From Pyrenophora tritici-repentis (taxonomy: Eukaryota; Ascomycota; Dothideomycetes; Pleosporales; Pleosporaceae), in assembly GCF_003171515.1 (NCBI RefSeq), contig NC_089394.1, positions 2,356,001 to 2,420,000 of the forward strand: 64,000 nt of DNA. The letters run 5' to 3'. The position numbers were made by a program, and so were the translations under genes. Below are positions 53,153 through 64,000 of this stretch, piece by piece. Below the pieces are notes generated by a model that worked only from the letters and a program-made list of their open reading frames with translations, had not been told where the DNA came from and made no database searches. Every line of letters begins with the position of its first letter. The stretch's first letter is position 1.

Positions 53153-54932
53153 CGTAGCCACCTGCTGGAATGGTTAAACCGGTTTCTGAACAAGCTAGTA
53201 TTTGCAATATAGATTTTTGGATTTCATCAACCTGGAGAATATTTGGCAGTCACAAGTCTGCGTCAGTACCTTGATAGCTACTTGATGCCCAGATTTTTCC
53301 CATAATATTATTTACTCAATCAAATAGCTCTATTAGGTGGCGCAGGAACGGTAAGCACTGCTTCAGAAGTTGATGATCATGAATATGGCCCCGAATACTG
53401 AAGAAGTCAACATTGGGCACTTGGATCGCAGAAAACAATCGATAGAAGGAAGGCAGAGCAACTGGGGCCTTACGTGTGGAATGCATGGCAGACAGCGACT
53501 CAATGTATAAATGTGCGGAAGAATAATGACAATTGGTGTTCATTTTGAAATACGATCGGGCAAGATAGAAACAGAATAATTACCTGAGGAGGTTCTGTAG
53601 GTCGATGGGAAGGTTCACACGATTTGACACGGAAGGACGATTTGACACATGAAGAGGATGAAGACGATGTAATGTAAGTTTTGTAAGTGAGTGTTGTGTT
53701 AGCTGTTAGAAAATCCGACATGTAGTATTATGTTCAAATTCCAGATGCTAGGGTTATTACCAAATGAGCGCAGGAGCTACAGAGGCTGCAGGGGTATCCG
53801 TGGATATGCTACGGGTAGACGTGATGTGTGCGCTTTGTTGTCAAATTGTGATGCTAGTAGCGCAGTCTGGACCTTCACTAAACATGCCCGATGATGAATT
53901 ATGTGACAAACAAGGTAGAAAAGCAAAGTTTGGTTGAGGCCGACTAATGTGTACTAAGCATGTCTGAAGTGTACCATATTCGCGCGGTGTGAAAGTCGGA
54001 GATGCGGGACGGAAGAGGCCGGGAGGTAGCGGAGTGAGGGACATGTCACGTTTCAATGTAACAAAAGAACGAGTGGTTGTGGCGGACCTTGTTTGTTTGA
54101 GGCCCAGGGGGGCAGAACAAGCACGTGGTGGCAGGTTGACAGGCAGATCTCAGGGATAGGCGCCGCATGAGACAGTCTTTGCCACGCAACCTGTTGTTGG
54201 TGTCGCAGGCTACCGAATTCGATGACGTTTGGTGATGTTCCAAGTTTGTGTTTCAACGCTTGCGGATGAGCCGAAGCCCCACCTGAAGATGACTATGAAC
54301 ATCACCACAGCCGATGCGCAATGCAAGCAGGTGAAGGAGTGCTTGTAGGGGTGGTTGCAAGAGCGGTCTTATAAAAGGACCGAGCCGCATCTCCTTTTCG
54401 ACATGATGAAGGCCAGGAACAGGCTAGCGCTGAAGCTAGAGATGCACCAATCTGGTGTAATGTAAGGTGTTTCAGAATGGGGCAGGGGCATGGCGTTCGG
54501 GGAAAGAGCGACCAAGGAGGACCCCCAAAATAATTCAAACTCCTGCCTGGCTCCCAGACGACATCTCATCCACGACGTGACCCCGCCCCGACGTACACGC
54601 GCATTGCTATTCACTTGTCCGTCTTGCCCGTCTCGGCCACATCACCGTGACTCGCATGTTCCCCCATAGACCCGCGCCCGACCTCCGCACCGCCGCCGGT
54701 GCCTCAGCCGCTCCTTCGTCGACAAACGACCAGATAACGCATGCGACGCCTGTAATCCTCCGCTGGACGACACGCGCGATTCTCCATCTTTATTTCATCA
54801 CCGCAGCAACACGTCTCACGCTTACCGCATCCCTACGACTTGAACTGGCCATCGATTGCGCAAACCTGCTTGGCCATTGTTTGACGACCGAAGAACGACA
54901 GACGGTGAAAGTGCGGAGGGGGATGAGCTAGG
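53153..54932. other. Intergenic, nothing recognised
   Basis: About 1.8 kb between the HET pseudogene and the Tea4/Bud14 gene. Open frames are short and unconvincing. The last part (about 54.6-54.9 kb) is C-rich and may be leader or promoter of the plus-strand gene. Confidence 0.5.
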
Positions 54933-57900
54933 ATGACGCGACCTCATATAATCAGAGCAGGTACGCACATGGGCAAAAAGGCGCGATTTGGCGTGCACTG
55001 GCTAATTGGGGAGGATAGACACGATCGATCTACAGGACAAGACGTCGCCCACCGCCCAGGACCATTCTCAGCAGCCACAGCACCCGGCACCTCTTGGAAT
55101 AGGCCCAGCCGCGCCTCATCAACAGGCCGCTATTCGACATGTAGAGGAAGAGCGCCATTCCGAAGAGGCGCGTCTGCACGACGCCTGGAGCGATGCTGGC
55201 ACGACGCTGCAAGACGACCCCGGCTCCGATGACGAGCGCACGGTTGTGAACAATTCCAATGGTCAGAGGGGCGCCGGTCAAGATGATCAGGCTGTCAAGC
55301 TAAACGGGGGTACTTCTGGCGACAGTGACGATGCGGACATGCAGGACGCCGATGAGGAGGACATGGACGATGACATGATGGACAAAATATCGAGCTCGCC
55401 CTCGATAGACGATGGTGGGTATCCCTTACCTTCCTACCCTGCCTTCTGGCCGGCAAGACAAGAGTCCTTGACTCCGCAGTCTTCGCCGATAACAGTCGCT
55501 TCTTCTTCTTCCCCCTTCACGAACACACCCCTTCATTTCCCTATTTCTGTCGCATACGCTCGAAGACCACTCAGCGTCCCAGCGTGCGAGACATCCCCCT
55601 TGCCCAAGAATCGGCCAACGTCGATTCCCATCCCATTTCGATTCACGCCAGCAAAGTACATAGAGTCAACGGAGCATCATCGTGGTGAGTATACCTGGAC
55701 AAGGACCACCGATGGACCGGACAACGCGAATGTGGATATCACAGTGGGTGTGAGCCCAAGGACTGCACATTTGAGGGTGGTCGAACGCCGCATACAGGCG
55801 ATGAGAGAGGACTCGCAAGCGTCCATACTCTCTGAACTTGATGAGGAGCACTTGAGGAGTGTGTTGAGACCGATCAGCCGTACCTTACTGGACAAATCGG
55901 ACGATCCGTTTCTGGAGCCCATCTCGAGCCCCTCTCGAAGAGCGAATGATACCTCTTCACCAAAGGCAGCATGCTTCGAAGACGAAGAAGATGGTTGGAC
56001 TACCGACACTGACGCCGATTCCTGGGACGAAGACCTAGACCAAGACAACGATGATGCACCCGATGACGTTTCCTTTTCTGAAGACTCCAGATTTATCGAC
56101 TCAGGTTGGGGAGGCGAATGCTTACGAGAAACAGAGGATATCGACTTCGAATTCGTCTACGCCCTACACACTTTTGTCGCGACCGTCGAGGGTCAAGCAA
56201 ACGCAACAAAAGGCGACACGATGGTATTACTTGATGACAGTAACAGCTACTGGTGGCTGGTACGAGTCGTCAAGGACAATAGCATTGGTGAGTATCTGTG
56301 GTCTATTTTTGAGCCTCGCTAACCAAATTTGTAGGTTACCTGCCCGCAGAACACATCGAAACGCCCACAGAACGGCTAGCGCGTCTCAACAAGCACAGAA
56401 ACATCGATCTTTCAGCGACGATGCTCGGCGATACAGCAGAGAAATCCAAGAACCCACTTAAGAAGGCTATGCGACGGAGGAATGCGAAGACAGTACAGTT
56501 CGCACCGCCTACATATGTCGAAGCTTCAGACTACGACTATTCATCGGATGAGGGTGAAGGCGAGCTTTTTGGTGGCCCGGAGCCCAAGCAACAGCAAGCA
56601 GCCGCACAAAACGACGAAGCTGCCCAGGAAGGCGACCTACAGGTACAACCGCTCAAGGTTAACGGCGGAAAGAAGGATGCCAACGGCCAAATCGATGGCG
56701 ATGTACGAAGCTCAAGCGAAGACTCTGCCAAACGAGGAGAAGACCAACAAAGAGGAAGTGAAGATGCGGTTGACCGGCCATTGGATCCCAAAGTATCACG
56801 TAATGGTACGGTTCGAAACACAGACTCGTTCTTTAAGGACGAAAATACCGAAACACGCAAAATCACACTCACCCCTAATATCCTCCGCGACGACTCGAAT
56901 CCAGCAGCGGGAGGCAATCGCGAGCGCGGGGCCAGTCTTGAGAGTTTGGAGAAGAATGGATTTGCAGATAAAGTCAAAGATGATAAGAGGAAGAAAGAGA
57001 AGAAGTCGGGAATGCTCAGTGGGCTCTTCAAGCGCAAGGACAAGAAGGGCAAGGGTGCGCAGGGTTCCATAGATGATGACATTGAGAAGCCAGATGAGGC
57101 TGATCGTAGCTCGCCACAGTCGAAACCATCGGATGAGTCCTTGGAGCGGCCATCGGCTGAGCAGACGACAACTACGGCATCGGCGCCCGCCAGGCAATCA
57201 AGTAAGGGCAAGCTGCACAAGAATCAGCGTAGCCGGGACGATTCTCCACAAAAGACCAAGGGTATCTTGAAGACCGAAAGCCCGACCGAGATGACTGCAG
57301 AGTCGGAAATTCAGCCGGATGACAACCAGCCTGCTGCCCAACAAACCACATCGTCTGTGCGTCTGGTATCACCAGAGCAGGGTGACACAGTCAAACCATC
57401 CGTAGAAGAGCAGTCGGCAGTATCTAGTCCAGCATCCAATGCTGGGGCTTCGAGGAATCCGTTTACGAACATGATGAAGCCCCAACAAGAAGGGGAAGTC
57501 AAGCGGGAAAAAGTACACAAGGCAAAGCAGCGTATGCAGCTCGATGACTTCGACTCGGATGAGAGCAGCGATCCTTTTGCGGATCCTGACGCTCAGAGTA
57601 AGCCGGCCAAGACCGAGGCATCCGAAAAACCCGGGCGCCTTTCAGAATCGCCAGTCCATGTCTCTGCAGCAGATGCGCAACCATCGCAGAAAGAGAATAC
57701 AACGGATAGAGACAAAGAGTCGGACGTTCACCATGTTCCCGGTCTGTCGACCGATAGCTCCAGCCAAGAGACAAGCTCGCCAATATCAACGCCAACACCC
57801 GACGACAGCCCTATGAAAACCATCCCAGAGGACACAACAATTTCCAAATTTTACTCTGAAACCCCTTCAACTACACATACTACCATGAATCCACCCGGCC

Positions 57901-58268
57901 CCCCACCTTCCGGACCCGCGCCCATGCCCTCAAAGGATCGCGAACCCTCACCACCCGTCTCCTCCGAAAGTACAATGCTACCCGCATGGTCTGACGCCTC
58001 CCTTCGCGCCTACCTGGACGACGGCAGCGAAATTCGGGACATGTTGGTTGTCATCAACGATACCACCGGCGTCGTACCCGTGGGTCCCGACCACCCTTGG
58101 ATGAAGGACTACCTCGCCGAGGAAACGAAAACTATGCAAGGCTTGAGCGGTGAGCTGGACCGGTTGCTCAACGGGCTAATGGAAAAATCAATGAGGAGGG
58201 CGGGGAGCGGCGCGAGTAAAGCCAGTACGCGTAGTGCGAATGGTAACTTGACCGCAGGGAGGTTTTGA
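54933..58268 (+). CDS. SH3-domain cell-polarity protein, Tea4/Bud14 type
   Basis: Three exons (54933-54960, 55019-56287, 56335-58268) give 1,076 residues. The 28-nt first exon encodes MTRPHIIRA and splices via a split Asp codon to TIDLQDKTSPT; the 58-nt intron has a GCTAAT branch site. Most of the protein is disordered and acidic. The one clear domain is an SH3 at about residues 410-470, FVYALHTFVATVEGQANATKGDTMVLLDD then SYWWLVRVVKDNSIGYLPAEHIETP, whose ALYDF/WW/PxxY-type core is present; the second intron falls inside it. The following ETPTERLARLNKHRN and FAPPTYVEASDYDYSSDE segments are typical of Tea4/Bud14. Homologues bring type-1 phosphatase and formins to growing tips; that role is inferred by family. 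A Lys-rich block (~KERKKEKKSGMLSGLFKRKDKK) may bind membrane. Confidence 0.85.
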
Positions 58269-60000
58269 TAAGAGTACCGGTTGCAGTTGCGAATACGGCT
58301 TTTATACTATTGGTTGGTGGTTTCGTTCGAGCATTGCTTTTTTCCTGTTTCTATTGTTCGTATACCCCTAGGGACCTTTTGTGCTCTTTTTATTTCCTCG
58401 TTGATGGGACAACCTTGAACTGGCGTCTTCTGGGATATCGTGTGGGATGTCATTATGTGGGATGAAATCTTGGGATGTTTGTTGTTTTCCCCTTCTTTTC
58501 GTAGCTGGGCTTTTTTATCTTCTGATCCCCTCCAGCTTCTGCTTTGTTATATTCGACTTCTAAGCCTTGTCGTTCTGCTGGTTCGAAGTTTCGTGCTGCT
58601 GCTGCTTTGCACGCTTGTTCAGTTGAACCATGTTGGCGTATCTTTCGATATCCCCAATAACTCTCGCTGTCGATCTCTCGCTCTCCTTTTTTCTTCCTCT
58701 CTCTTCATATCGTTTGCCTCGGCTGGGCTGGTAATAGACATTTTCATAAGCAAAATTGTCTCTAATACCCCTGTAAATTTTGAGTTCTCTCATCGCAGCT
58801 CTCTCGTTCGTTACCACAGCGCTCGCTAAACCTGCTCTCATTGTCGTTCGTGGTAGTGGTAGTATTTCTAGTCTCTGTACGGTGGGTGGCGGGCGTTTGT
58901 TTGTCTGTACTAGCTATGTAGCTGAAGTTTTATGGAGTTGTGCACCTCCCTGTGGGAGGCAGTATCGTGCTGTATGACTTGGTTGTGTGCTTGATGTGTG
59001 ATTTGCGATACCACAGTACAGGTACGATGGTGTGCTGAAGTGCTAGACACGGGCGATGTAGACGTCCTGGTTTGTCGCGGGGCCATGCACTAGACCCGAA
59101 TGGGATGGAGCGAGCCCATATATAAACCCCTTCTTTCTCGCTCATGCCTTCCCTCCTCTTCTTCCACATCTCCATCATATCACCAAAAACACCTTGTCCA
59201 AAACACATGTATTCATTCGCCATACCTATTCTTTCCAAACTTTACCGATCACGAGCTATGTCAGTTCCTCATCTTTACTCAAAACATTTCCTAAACTACC
59301 TTGTACGAGAATAAAATTCTACAATGTCATATCATGCTGCTGCCTTCCTGGCATCCCTTCTCCCAGAATTCCTCAAAACCCAATATGCCTAGATGATGGT
59401 TGGGGTGCGCTGCCTGCCTGCACTAAAGACTTAGAAATAAGAAACATGCTAACGCATGGCTCTTGTGTGGTTCCACTCTTGAATTGATAATTGCGGAAAA
59501 GATATGGCATTTGTGCGTGTTTGACTTGAGAACAAAATCATGCGCAGCGAATGATATGTTGGGGAGTCTTCTGGACTAACTGCGTTAGTGCCGACAGTGG
59601 AATGATGATATAAAAGATCTCTGCACCCAGCTGTTCTTCTTCACTTTCTTCCTCACTTGATTTCTGCAAGTATTAAAAATTCCTTCACAGCAGAAATATG
59701 TGTTCTTCCGCCTTTTCACTTTCTAAAAGCCTTCAACACTCACATGGATAATCTTTTCCCCTGCTACTCTTGCACATGAAAAGGTCAGAAGATGATACTT
59801 ATGAGAGATATGGACGTTGCCTGGTTTCTTTAAAACAAAGAAGCGGGCGCTAATGAGCGGGATGTCTGCGTGAGAAGTCTTTGAAACTTATTATTTTGCG
59901 GCTTCTGCTGCGTTTGGAGTTGCACATTAAACATGAGTTTAAGAAGTGGATGTGTTTTTCCCCTGTTTTTTTTTTGGGTTGCAAACAGGCAAGTGTGTGC
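58269..60000. other. Tea4/Bud14 3' flank and spacer up to the hAT element
   Basis: T/C-rich on the plus strand (58.4-58.9 kb), consistent with a long 3' UTR. No gene or repeat recognised in the rest. It ends at the left terminus of the hAT element at 60001. Confidence 0.5.
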
Positions 60001-60123
60001 CAGTGATCGGAATGGTCTGGTCTGACTTGGTCTTGGTCTGGTCTAGACCGCCAAGACTTGGTCTGGTCTGGCGATTTTTTGAGACCGTGGTCGGACCGGT
60101 CTAGATGATCGGACCGGTCCGGC

Positions 60124-60130
60124 TATAAAT
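60124..60130 (+). promoter_or_regulatory. TATA box of the hAT transposase gene
   Basis: TATAAAT lies 133 bases upstream of the transposase ATG and immediately inside the left subterminal repeats, the expected place for a promoter. Confidence 0.6.
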
Positions 60131-60262
60131 AGGTCCACGTGACTAGATCTTAGACTAATCTAGCCAGAAAATTTAGCACAATATGAGTCATTAAGATCAA
60201 GGTAAGTCTTCTACTTACATAGAACAATCAAGTCCTTAACAACCTACTTATATACTATTGTT

Positions 60263-62560
60263 ATGGAGCCTTCAACACCAACCTCACCGTCCCCATCGAA
60301 TATTATAAGACTAGATTTAACGTCTCTTACTCCATCTCCTATCCCCACGTCATCACCCACCCCTATACTATCACCCACTCCTATTCAATATCACGAATCT
60401 CCAGATGAGTTCGTGCAGGGCGGTATCACGTACGTGAAACGTGCAATAATTGCAAGGAAGGATTTCCGTCAAGGTACATCACACATCTGGAAGTACGGAC
60501 TCCAATACATTCGAGATAGCGATAAGAAAGAGGTGTATTACTGCCATGAGTGCAGGGTTGGGAAGAGCAAGCAAGAGTTGTTTGTCATCAATGGCACTTC
60601 TAGGATCCGGAATCACCTGGAACAGAAGCACCAGATTGATCCCCAGAGTGGCATCAAGCGAAAGGGTTCTGTACGGAAGTCTATAATCGACCAGCAAAAG
60701 GATGGGGCTGCTTCCAGCATCTTTTTCTGGAAGGAGTCAGTAGAGAAGTTTAAAGAGCTTCTAATTCGTTGGATTGTGTACTGCCATATCGCCTTCTTTC
60801 AATTAGAGAACCAGTACTTTCGTGAACTACTCCTCTTTTTAAATCCGGCACTACTCAACCACCTCCCGAAGGCTGCGAAGACTATCCGAAGCTGGGTAAT
60901 GAATGCATTCATATCGAAGAAGCAACAGCTTAGGGAGGACCTACACCATTCACGGAGTAGGATCTCTATCTCCTTTGATCTCTGGACTTCACCAAACCCT
61001 TACGCTATCCTAGGCGTCGTCGCTATGTGGATTGATACTACCGGCATGCGACGTGTTACCGCTTTAGGTATGCGACGTATATACGGCGAACATACTGGAG
61101 AGAATCTTGGATCGGTGGTCCTTGAATTGCTGGAAGAATACGACATTAGCGGAGATCAGATTGGATACTTTATGCTGGATAATGCCTCGGCAAATGATAC
61201 CGCTGTTGAGTTTATACTCAAGGATCTCTGCCCATGGATGAAGTCAAAACAACGTCGTCATCGCCGGCTGCGTTGCTTGGGCCATGTCATCAACCTCTGT
61301 TGCCAGGCGTTCCTTATGGGGCGAAACTGTGAGAAGTATCTTGCGAAGCTGGAGAAGCATCATCAACGTGGCGACTATACGAAGGTGGAAGAGCTCTGGA
61401 AGAAGTTCGGATGTTTGGGTCGTCTTCACAACCTGGTGCGATACATCAGGCTTACTCCACAACGGCGTGAGGAGTTTGCTACAATTATTATCGGCGGAGA
61501 TCTTTCGCAATTCGACGGGCTTGAGCTTATCCAGAACAACTCGACCCGCTGGAACTCATGGTTTTATTCGATTACACGTGCATTAAATGTTCGAGAACGT
61601 TTAGAGCTCTTCTCGGCTCGTCATGTACCTGGAAAGGGCTCCGTAGGGATCGCGAACTTTAAGCTTGATGGACAGCACTGGTTTGAGCTTGAAAAGATTG
61701 AACTCGCTCTCAAAGACTTCTATGCTGCAACTTTGCTTTCTGAAGGTAAGAAGACGTCACTTGCGGACTGGTTTTCAACTTTGGACTGCCTTCTCCGGGA
61801 GATAAGCGAGACGAAGGATCACTACCACGACATCCACACTGAGGACGATAACAACTTTACATGGAAGTACCTTCAAGGCTGCGCTGATGCTGCTTGGTTA
61901 AAGTGCGTTGAGTACTATAACAATCAGCAGCTGAATTGGCAAAATCGATTCCCTGAAGATACTGACCTTCCACCGGCATATTATGCGGCTCAAATCCTTG
62001 ATCCATATCGCAAGTGGGGATGGTTCAGGCAAGAGTGGGTTCTTCATGGCGACGAAGAGAAGAAGAGGTGGTTTGAAAACGCACAATTAGCGGTGAAGCA
62101 TCTCTGGGAGACAGAGTATAAGGGAAGGTACCCTGTCGAGATGCTGCCACCACCAGCCAGGAAGGAGAGAGATCCTGACCCAGCATTTGATCGCCAGCGG
62201 GAACATAAGCGCATTCGAATAGACGCTCCAGTTTCTACAACTGATTTGTATGAACAATACATCTCTACTGACCGGCTTCATAACGAAGAGGCAGGTTGCA
62301 ATGAGGCTATTGCGTACTGGCTATCTCGCTACGACTCCCAACGAGATCTCGCTCGCTTCGCTCTAGACATGTTTGCGATCTCGCCTATGTCGGATGAATG
62401 CGAACGTCTTTTTAGTAGCGCGAAGCTTACTATCGTCGATCGCCGTGGTAGGCTGAAGGCAGATATTATAGAAGCGTGCGAGTGTCTCCGGGCCTGGTAT
62501 GGAAAGCCCCAAGCTGAGGGGAACAGCGATATCGAGGATAGTGAGAACGAAGACGACTAG
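60263..62560 (+). CDS. hAT transposase (765 residues, apparently intact)
   Basis: A single uninterrupted exon. A BED-type zinc finger occupies residues ~72-125 (YYCHECRVG, then RNHLEQKH). The RNase H-like core has the first acidic block SFDLWTSPNPYA (~238), the second FMLDNASANDTAVEF (~305), then LRCLGHVINLCCQAFL, TRWNSWFYS, and an all-helical insertion. The C-terminal dimerisation/catalytic region reads FALDMFAISPMSDECERLFSSAK then RRGRLKADIIEACECLRAW. The D, D and E expected for hAT catalysis are all present. Its ends carry different repeats from those of the element at 1680-4274, so the two are different hAT families and cross-mobilisation is not expected. Confidence 0.93.
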   Translation: MEPSTPTSPSPSNIIRLDLTSLTPSPIPTSSPTPILSPTPIQYHESPDEFVQGGITYVKRAIIARKDFRQGTSHIWKYGLQYIRDSDKKEVYYCHECRVGKSKQELFVINGTSRIRNHLEQKHQIDPQSGIKRKGSVRKSIIDQQKDGAASSIFFWKESVEKFKELLIRWIVYCHIAFFQLENQYFRELLLFLNPALLNHLPKAAKTIRSWVMNAFISKKQQLREDLHHSRSRISISFDLWTSPNPYAILGVVAMWIDTTGMRRVTALGMRRIYGEHTGENLGSVVLELLEEYDISGDQIGYFMLDNASANDTAVEFILKDLCPWMKSKQRRHRRLRCLGHVINLCCQAFLMGRNCEKYLAKLEKHHQRGDYTKVEELWKKFGCLGRLHNLVRYIRLTPQRREEFATIIIGGDLSQFDGLELIQNNSTRWNSWFYSITRALNVRERLELFSARHVPGKGSVGIANFKLDGQHWFELEKIELALKDFYAATLLSEGKKTSLADWFSTLDCLLREISETKDHYHDIHTEDDNNFTWKYLQGCADAAWLKCVEYYNNQQLNWQNRFPEDTDLPPAYYAAQILDPYRKWGWFRQEWVLHGDEEKKRWFENAQLAVKHLWETEYKGRYPVEMLPPPARKERDPDPAFDRQREHKRIRIDAPVSTTDLYEQYISTDRLHNEEAGCNEAIAYWLSRYDSQRDLARFALDMFAISPMSDECERLFSSAKLTIVDRRGRLKADIIEACECLRAWYGKPQAEGNSDIEDSENEDD

Positions 62561-62733
62561 ATTGACAGTCAGTAGTAAAACACATTTCCTCGGCTTCCTT
62601 CTTTGCTTCAGCCTCATTCTTGGCGGTCTTGTTGGTCGGACCGGTCTGGTCGGACCGGTCCTTATGTAAGCACCTGGTCTGGTCTGGTCTGTACCCTCAG
62701 ACCAGACCAGACCAGACCATTCCGATCACTGGA

Positions 62734-63938
62734 CGCAGCGTTGATAGCCATGGGTCTGTTGATGAGGACTTTTGTGGTATTGAGAACATCTCTACACTAC
62801 GCAAATTACATCAACTATGTGTCTGGCTGCGCAACTCAAGTATACATGCAGCAGAGTGGGATCGCAAGGTAGGCCTCCGCTTAGGGATTGACAATCAGAC
62901 TCGGTGGTCTTCATGGTACTCAGTTATGGATCGGGCTATTAAGAAGATGGCTGCAATTAAGGTCTTTATGCACGATAACGAGAAACACCTTAACGAGATC
63001 CGTCTTACTTCTGACGACTGGGATATACTACAAAAAGCACATACATTTTTACAACCATTTGCATCAGCAACGCTATACGCGGAGGGAGATAAATCGTCTA
63101 TCTCTCAATCTCTTTTGATTATGGACTCTCTTTTAGTCCACTATGAGCAGCAAAAGGTAAGCATTAACGTGTTATCCGAACTTTAAGTCTTCGGTTAACA
63201 GCTTTATAGATACATTACTCTAAAGATGAAAATGAGGACCTTCGCATGGTTCGATCGATCGAGATGGGCTGGTTCGTACTTGAGAAGTACTACAACATGA
63301 CTGATCAGGTTCCGGTGTACGCTTCCGCTATTCTTCTAAATCCCGCAAGTAGAGCAGCATATCTCAAGAAGAACTGGCCAGCCGAATGGTACGAACCAGC
63401 TATTAACGCTGCTCAAAACTTTTGGGTGAATGAGTTTAAGGACGCTTTGCCTTTAGCTAGCCCTACAGCTTCTCAACAAATGGCTCCTCCTTTAAAGCAA
63501 CGCGGTGCCGTTCTCGATCAGATTCTACAACAGATGTCAGTTGCGGCGGCAGATCAATCAAACAGCGACGATCTTAAAATTTTCGCAGAAAGTCCAGTAA
63601 TACAAATCGACTGTAGCCCTCTTGAATGGTGGTGCCGATCGGAGCAACGGCAGCGCTACCCTAGGCTAAGCAACATGGCTATCTCTATTCTTTCTATCGC
63701 TGCAGAGTCGTCCGAGCCAGAGAGAACATTCTCAGGTGCAAGAAGAACCTGTTCATGGGATCGGTCGAGGCTCACTTGCGACAACATTGAGAAGATCGAG
63801 TGCATTGGCAGTTGGCTTAGGGAAGGCCACATAAAACCGTGTTCTCTCAACGGAATGGGTCTACCAATGGAACCAGAGCAAGATGACGAAGCAGAGATGA
63901 TAAGGGATGAGGTAGAGGAGATTCTAGAATGGACATAA
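62734..63938 (+). pseudogene. 5'-truncated hAT transposase gene (second hAT family member)
   Basis: Two exons, 62734-63156 and 63210-63938, separated by a 53-nt intron in phase, encode the C-terminal part of a hAT transposase: TRWSSWYSVMDRAIKKM, then FLQPFASATLYAEGD, ILLNPASRAAYLKKNW and the dimerisation region AISILSIAAESSEPERTFSG/ARRTCSWDRSRLTCDNIEKI. The BED finger and the first catalytic region are missing. The coding sequence starts directly after the right terminus of the intact element. The C-terminal part is not broken. Its own right terminal repeat is not reached before the window ends. Confidence 0.8.
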
Positions 63939-64000
63939 CCCGGTCTTGGCATGATGTATCTTATATCGTTTTTATATCGTTTATATCGTTAAACGCTTTA

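Larger units (their letters stand above)
60001..62731. mobile_element. Potentially autonomous hAT-family DNA transposon
   Basis: A 2,731-bp element with terminal inverted repeats CAGTGATCGGAATGGTCTGG at 60001 and its complement ending at 62731, starting with the CAGTG typical of hAT. Subterminal regions are rich in TGGTC repeats. Each has two copies of the palindromic block TCGGACCGGTC spaced by about 20 bp (60090-60120 and 62635-62662). The interior holds one intact transposase gene. No 8-bp target duplication: the flanking octamers (59993-60000 and 62732-62739) differ at most positions. The right end directly abuts another hAT coding sequence. Confidence 0.9.

Noticed and set aside
53316..54930. 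Several open frames of 60-100 codons between the HET pseudogene and Tea4/Bud14 gene
   Set aside because: No domains, overlapping on opposite strands, no splice context that extends them.
1..64000. CRISPR arrays, operons, bacterial insertion sequences, riboswitches
   Set aside because: None seen; the gene structure with introns and the protein set are eukaryotic.

Overview
The window looks like nuclear DNA of a filamentous ascomycete, most likely a dothideomycete (Pleosporales-like). The evidence is: many short GT-AG introns of about 45-60 nt with CTAAT/CTAAC-type branch sites; typical fungal proteins (HET domain, Tea4/Bud14, Irc22, a CCCH protein with a DUF7923-like N-terminal half); single-copy housekeeping genes packed head-to-head or tail-to-tail; and gene-poor, transposon-rich islands. 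The species cannot be fixed from the sequence alone.

Layout. The window opens in the last exon of an RNA polymerase II RPB3 gene. A repeat-rich block follows (about 1.0-5.1 kb). Its core is a complete 2,595-bp hAT-type element at 1680-4274, with matching terminal inverted repeats and a perfect 8-bp target duplication. Inside it, on the minus strand, is an uninterrupted three-exon gene for a divergent histone H3 with a rearranged, longer tail. A divergently transcribed gene next to it joins a charged N-terminal region to a hAT dimerisation domain. A degenerate ~120-bp tandem array follows. From 5.6 to 26.7 kb come a HET-domain gene, a small membrane protein, the GPI-anchor deacetylase GPI12, an F-box protein, two large disordered proteins, an eIF4B/Tif3 gene with a 4-nt first exon and a 6-nt microexon, a Tim17-like membrane protein, a Gfo/Idh/MocA oxidoreductase, an MFS transporter and a small secreted SnoaL-like protein. 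A gene-poor, probably decayed interval runs from 26.7 to about 31.4 kb.

From 33 to 50 kb the genes are mostly conserved: Irc22 (TRAP-alpha-like), a CCCH zinc-finger protein, aprataxin (HNT3), a DHX57-type DExH helicase whose last ~140 codons are split by two single-base homopolymer frameshifts, CTU2/NCS2, a PTM1/GPR107-type seven-TM protein, IBA57/CAF17 and a 2OG-Fe(II) oxygenase-like protein. Two copies of a ~135-bp MITE-like element lie beside genes here. From 50 to 53 kb are a reading frame broken by one TAG and a HET-domain pseudogene carrying two frameshifts and one TGA. A Tea4/Bud14 SH3 polarity gene follows. The window ends in a second hAT element (60001-62731, intact 765-aa transposase) abutting a third, 5'-truncated hAT transposase gene.

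Together this is a mosaic of conserved core genes (transcription, translation initiation, tRNA thiolation, Fe-S assembly, GPI anchor synthesis, DNA end repair) and islands shaped by hAT elements. The most notable object is the element that carries a histone H3-like gene. I recall that hAT-linked transduplication, including of histone H3, was reported in the wheat pathogen Pyrenophora tritici-repentis, but I cannot verify that here.
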